From Streptomyces sp. F001 (GTDB lineage Bacteria; Actinomycetota; Actinomycetes; Streptomycetales; Streptomycetaceae), in the NCBI RefSeq assembly GCF_004187715.1, contig NZ_QZWF01000041.1, forward strand, positions 1 through 64,000: DNA of 64,000 nt, in the 5' to 3' direction. Below are positions 61,645-64,000 of this stretch, piece by piece. The notes beneath the pieces are model-generated. The model searched no databases. It was given only the letters and a program-made list of their open reading frames with translations, and was not told the origin of the DNA. The stretch's first letter is position 1. Each line of letters begins with the position of its first letter. A program made the translations under genes and the position numbers.

Positions 61645-62541
61645 GTGCAGGAACTGGCGATCATCGAGGCGCCGTCCGTGCTGGGACTGCGACCCACCGG
61701 CGTGCAGGAGCTGCCGGCGGCCCTGCTCGATGCCGGTCTGCTGGACCGGCCCGGGGCGGTGCGGGCCGGCCGGGTCGAACCGCCGGCCTACACGCCTGGG
61801 CGGGATCCCGACACCGGGGTCCTGAACAGTGCCGGAATCGCGGAGTACTCCGTCCGGCTCGCCGACGCGGTCGCCGGCGTTCTCGACACCGGTCGCTTCC
61901 CCGTCGTCCTCGGCGGCGACTGCAGCATCCTGCTCGGCGCGCTCCTCGCCCTCAAGCGGCGCGGACGCCACGGGCTGCTGTTCCTCGACGGCCACAGCGA
62001 CTTCTACCAACCGGAAGCGGAACCGGTGGGCGAGGCGGCCTCGATGGACCTCGCCCTGGCCACGGGCCGCGGGCCCCGGCCGCTCGCCGACCTCGAGGAC
62101 CGCGGACCGCTGGTGCGGGACGAGGACGTCGTCGCCTTCGGCTTCCGTGATGCCACCGAGGCCGCCGTGTTCGGGATGCAGCCGCTGCCGCCCTCGCTGT
62201 ACGCGATCGACTTCGACGGCGTGCGTGCGACGGGCGCTGCCACGGCCGCTCGCGAGGCCGTCGACCGGCTCACCGGCGTTCCGGGCCCCGGCTACTGGAT
62301 CCACCTCGACGTCGACGTTCTGGACGACGCGGTCATGCCTGCCGTCGACTACCGGCTGCCCGGCGGGCTGAGCTGGGCGGAGCTGGAGCAGGTGCTGCAC
62401 ACGGCCCTGGCCGACGAACGGGCCACCGGAATCGACGTCACGATCTTCAACCCCCGCCTGGATCCCGACGGAAGTATCGCGGCCCGTCTGGCCCAGTGCC
62501 TGAACCGAGGACTGTCGGCCCGAACGCCGGTGCAGGGCTGA
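61645..62541 (+). CDS. Arginase/agmatinase/ureohydrolase-family protein
   Basis: A 298-residue enzyme. The binuclear manganese site is represented by GGDCS (~92), DGHSD (~113-117) and DVDVLDD (~228); the first His of GGDHS is Cys here, as in formimidoylglutamase-like or GGDCS members of the superfamily. The GTG at 61645 begins the fold. Hydrolysis of arginine, agmatine or another guanidino compound is possible; the substrate cannot be told. Confidence 0.87.
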   Translation: MQELAIIEAPSVLGLRPTGVQELPAALLDAGLLDRPGAVRAGRVEPPAYTPGRDPDTGVLNSAGIAEYSVRLADAVAGVLDTGRFPVVLGGDCSILLGALLALKRRGRHGLLFLDGHSDFYQPEAEPVGEAASMDLALATGRGPRPLADLEDRGPLVRDEDVVAFGFRDATEAAVFGMQPLPPSLYAIDFDGVRATGAATAAREAVDRLTGVPGPGYWIHLDVDVLDDAVMPAVDYRLPGGLSWAELEQVLHTALADERATGIDVTIFNPRLDPDGSIAARLAQCLNRGLSARTPVQG

Positions 62542-62542
62542 A

Positions 62543-62562
62543 CCGCGCCCGGGTGGGCGCGG
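62543..62562. terminator. Short tetraloop hairpin between convergent genes
   Basis: CCGCGCCC (62543-62550) and GGGCGCGG (62555-62562) pair perfectly around GGGT, directly after the arginase-family stop and before the stop of the DJ-1-like gene. Confidence 0.65.
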
Positions 62563-62570
62563 CCCGGCGG

Positions 62571-63272
62571 TCAGTCGGCGAGGGTCTTCAGTACGGCCTC
62601 GGCCGTGGCCTTGCTGGACTGGGGGTTCTGACCGGTGATCAGGTTGCCGTCCTGCACCACCGTGTTGCTCCACGCGGGCCCGGCCTCGACCACGGCACCG
62701 CGCTCACGCAGCCTGCTCTCCACGTAGTAGGGCGTGTTGTCGCCCAGACCACCCTGGCGCTCCTCCTCGTCGGTGAACGAGGTCAGGGTGCGGCCGGCGA
62801 ACGTGAAGCCGCCGTCCGGCCGGCCGGCGCTGAGCAGCGCGGCCACGCCGTGGCACAGGGCCGCCACCGTTCGGCCCGAGGCGTCGGCCTCGTCGAGCAG
62901 CCGGCCGAGGTCGGCGTCCGTGGCGAGGTCGGCCATCGGGGCGTGGCCGCCGGGGATGTAGATCGCGTCGTGGTCGCCGGCCCGCACCTCGGCGAGGGAG
63001 AGCGGCGCGGACAGCTGGTCGGCGATGCCGTCGAGGTAGGCACGCAGCCGCTGCGCGTCGGCCTCCGCCACCCCGCCGCGCTCGTCCAGGCTGAGGGCGT
63101 CGACCGTCGGCCGGACGCCGCCCGGCGTGGCGATCGAAACCTCGGCACCGGCGGCGGTGAGCACCTCGTGGGACGCGGCGACCTCCTCTGCCCAGTAACC
63201 GGTGGGGTGGGTGGAGCCGTCGGCCAGCTGCATGCTGTTCGCGCTCGAAATGACCATCAGAATCTTCGACAT
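62571..63272 (-). CDS. DJ-1/PfpI-family (type 1 glutamine amidotransferase-like) protein
   Basis: A 233-residue protein, Hsp31-like. ILMVISSANSMQLADGSTHPTGYWAEEVA is the N-terminal substrate-cap motif with Glu as the general acid, IYIPGGHAPMADLA follows, and the nucleophile elbow AALCHGVAALL holds the catalytic Cys-His. Family members act on glyoxal or as chaperone/protein deglycase; exact activity is uncertain. The start is MSKILM at 63272. It is divergent from the TetR gene. Confidence 0.9.
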   Translation of the reverse strand: MSKILMVISSANSMQLADGSTHPTGYWAEEVAASHEVLTAAGAEVSIATPGGVRPTVDALSLDERGGVAEADAQRLRAYLDGIADQLSAPLSLAEVRAGDHDAIYIPGGHAPMADLATDADLGRLLDEADASGRTVAALCHGVAALLSAGRPDGGFTFAGRTLTSFTDEEERQGGLGDNTPYYVESRLRERGAVVEAGPAWSNTVVQDGNLITGQNPQSSKATAEAVLKTLAD

Positions 63273-63294
63273 GCGGACCATGGTCCATCAGGGA

Positions 63295-63332
63295 ACTTTC
63301 CCTTGCACGCGAAAGCCATTAGGAAAGTTATG
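63295..63332. promoter_or_regulatory. Inverted repeat upstream of the DJ-1-like gene
   Basis: AACTTTCCCT near 63295 and AGGAAAGTT near 63321 form an inverted repeat with one extra base, about 16 bp apart, in an AT-richer intergenic region. They sit about 25-60 bp upstream of the DJ-1-like gene start and could be an operator for it. Confidence 0.35.
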
Positions 63333-63373
63333 ACCTTCCCCTTGCCTCGAGCTAGATGGCCGACCAAGGACCA

Positions 63374-63410
63374 TTGACACTCCTCAAGTGTGAGTGGTTA
63401 AGTACTCACA
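63374..63410 (+). promoter_or_regulatory. Leaderless promoter with overlapping palindromic operator
   Basis: A TTGACA -35 box (63374-63379) is followed after 18 bp by TTAAGT (63398-63403), which puts the transcription start at or next to the ATG at 63410. The palindrome TGTGAGT-N8-ACTCACA (63389-63410) encloses the -10 box and ends on the first base of the start codon. No ribosome-binding site precedes the ATG. Confidence 0.7.
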
Positions 63411-63973
63411 TGAAGACGGAACAGCGCCGACTCTCCACCGCCGAGGAACGCCGCGAAACAGTCCTGCGCACCGCCATCGGCGCGTTCGCGGCCCGCGGCT
63501 ACTTCGGCACCACCACCACGGAAGTGGCCAAGGCGGCCGGCATCTCACAGGCCTACGTCTACCGGCTCTTCCCGAACAAGGAGGCGCTGTTCACCGCAGT
63601 CGTCGAGCACTGCTTCACCCAGGTGCGCGCAGCCCTCGAAGGCGGAGCGGCCGAGGCCCGCAGCAGCGCCCCCGAGGCCGTGCTCGAGTCGATGGGTGAT
63701 GCCTACGCCCGCCTCATCAGCGACAACGACCTGCTGCTGGTACAGCTGCACGCCCAGGCGGCGGCCGTCTCCGAGCCCGCCGTCAGGGAGGCGGTCAGGG
63801 CCGGGTACGCCCGCGCGGTCGAGTACGTCCGGGGCGCGTCCGGCGGCAGCGAGGAGCAGGTCCAGCAGTTCTTCGCCACCGGCATGCTCTGCCATCTGAT
63901 CGTCTCCATCGACGCCGAGTCCGTCGACGCGCCCTGGACCCGCACCCTGGCGGCGGGCATCACGCACTACTGA
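63410..63973 (+). CDS. TetR-family repressor
   Basis: A 187-residue regulator. The N-terminal helix-turn-helix is AERRETVLRTAIGAFAARGYFGTTTTEVAKAAGISQAYVYRLFPNKEALFTAVVEHCF, and the C-terminal ligand domain ends GMLCHLIVSIDAESVDAPW. The start at ATG 63410 (MKTEQRR) is preferred over 63356 because a promoter and palindrome lie between them. Autoregulation and control of the divergent DJ-1-like gene are inferred. The inducing ligand is unknown. Confidence 0.9.
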   Translation: MKTEQRRLSTAEERRETVLRTAIGAFAARGYFGTTTTEVAKAAGISQAYVYRLFPNKEALFTAVVEHCFTQVRAALEGGAAEARSSAPEAVLESMGDAYARLISDNDLLLVQLHAQAAAVSEPAVREAVRAGYARAVEYVRGASGGSEEQVQQFFATGMLCHLIVSIDAESVDAPWTRTLAAGITHY

Positions 63974-64000
63974 CCGACCCCGCCCGGGCGGCCGTCCGGT

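Noticed and set aside
1..64000. CRISPR arrays, tRNA or rRNA genes, insertion sequences, attachment sites
   Set aside because: No regularly spaced repeats, transposase or integrase motifs, or tRNA-like cloverleaf sequences were recognised by reading both strands; a dedicated scan could still find a degenerate element.

Overview
The window is high-GC DNA with Streptomyces-type gene style: GTG/TTG starts, ATGA and GTGA overlaps, an ANTAR-domain regulator, a DUF742 protein of the conservon type, twin-arginine-exported enzymes, and GC-rich hairpin terminators that mostly lack U-tracts. I assign it to Streptomyces or a close relative. I see no rRNA, tRNA, CRISPR array, insertion sequence or phage gene.

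Region 1 (1-9.0 kb) is a thiazole/oxazole-modified peptide (TOMM, thiopeptide-like) locus. It has an E1-like/YcaO protein, a double-domain SagB-type dehydrogenase, a LanB-type dehydratase, an ABC transporter, a second YcaO protein and, convergent to these behind a strong hairpin, a 58-aa precursor. The precursor leader carries a thiopeptide-like EISDY motif and its 21-residue tail is Ser/Thr/Cys except for the last Ala. The locus looks eroded. The E1-like half of the first gene is broken by about five frame changes. One deletion has fused the first half of the dehydratase to an ABC ATPase, and a second has removed most of the permease, leaving its last ~70 codons. Both YcaO catalytic regions, the dehydrogenase and the precursor are intact.

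Region 2 (9.0-16.0 kb) is ordinary chromosome: an M20 amidohydrolase divergent from the precursor, an ArsR/SRPBCC pair, a methyltransferase, a LysE exporter overlapping a B3/B4 protein, a MocR-type regulator and a membrane protein.

Region 3 (16.2-31.5 kb) is a complete group 1h (actinobacterial, high-affinity) [NiFe]-hydrogenase locus. The plus-strand operon holds a large uncharacterised protein, a frameshifted small gene, hhyS, hhyL, a NifU-like protein, a DUF5947 protein, two very small proteins and hypA. A convergent minus-strand operon (hypX, protease, hypB, hypF, hypC, hypD, hypE) supplies maturation, including aerobic CO-ligand synthesis by HypX. A bidirectional hairpin separates the operons.

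Region 4 (31.7-46.6 kb) is mixed: VOC and SRPBCC proteins, an orphan DUF742 protein, secreted and zinc-ribbon proteins, glycerate kinase with an SLC13 permease, an OmpR-type two-component system, HxlR divergent from RidA, a cytochrome P450 pseudogene joined to the end of the RidA gene, a secreted beta-carbonic anhydrase and an alginate-lyase-family protein.

Region 5 (46.8-64 kb) has a cholesterol oxidase, a DapB-fold dehydrogenase with an AhpD-like partner, a GAF-ANTAR regulator, a BrkB membrane protein, a tctCBA tricarboxylate transporter divergent from its CitA/CitB-like two-component system, hemerythrin, a protein with four helical repeats, an FMN reductase, an arginase-family enzyme, and a DJ-1/PfpI protein divergent from a TetR regulator that appears leaderless and autoregulated.
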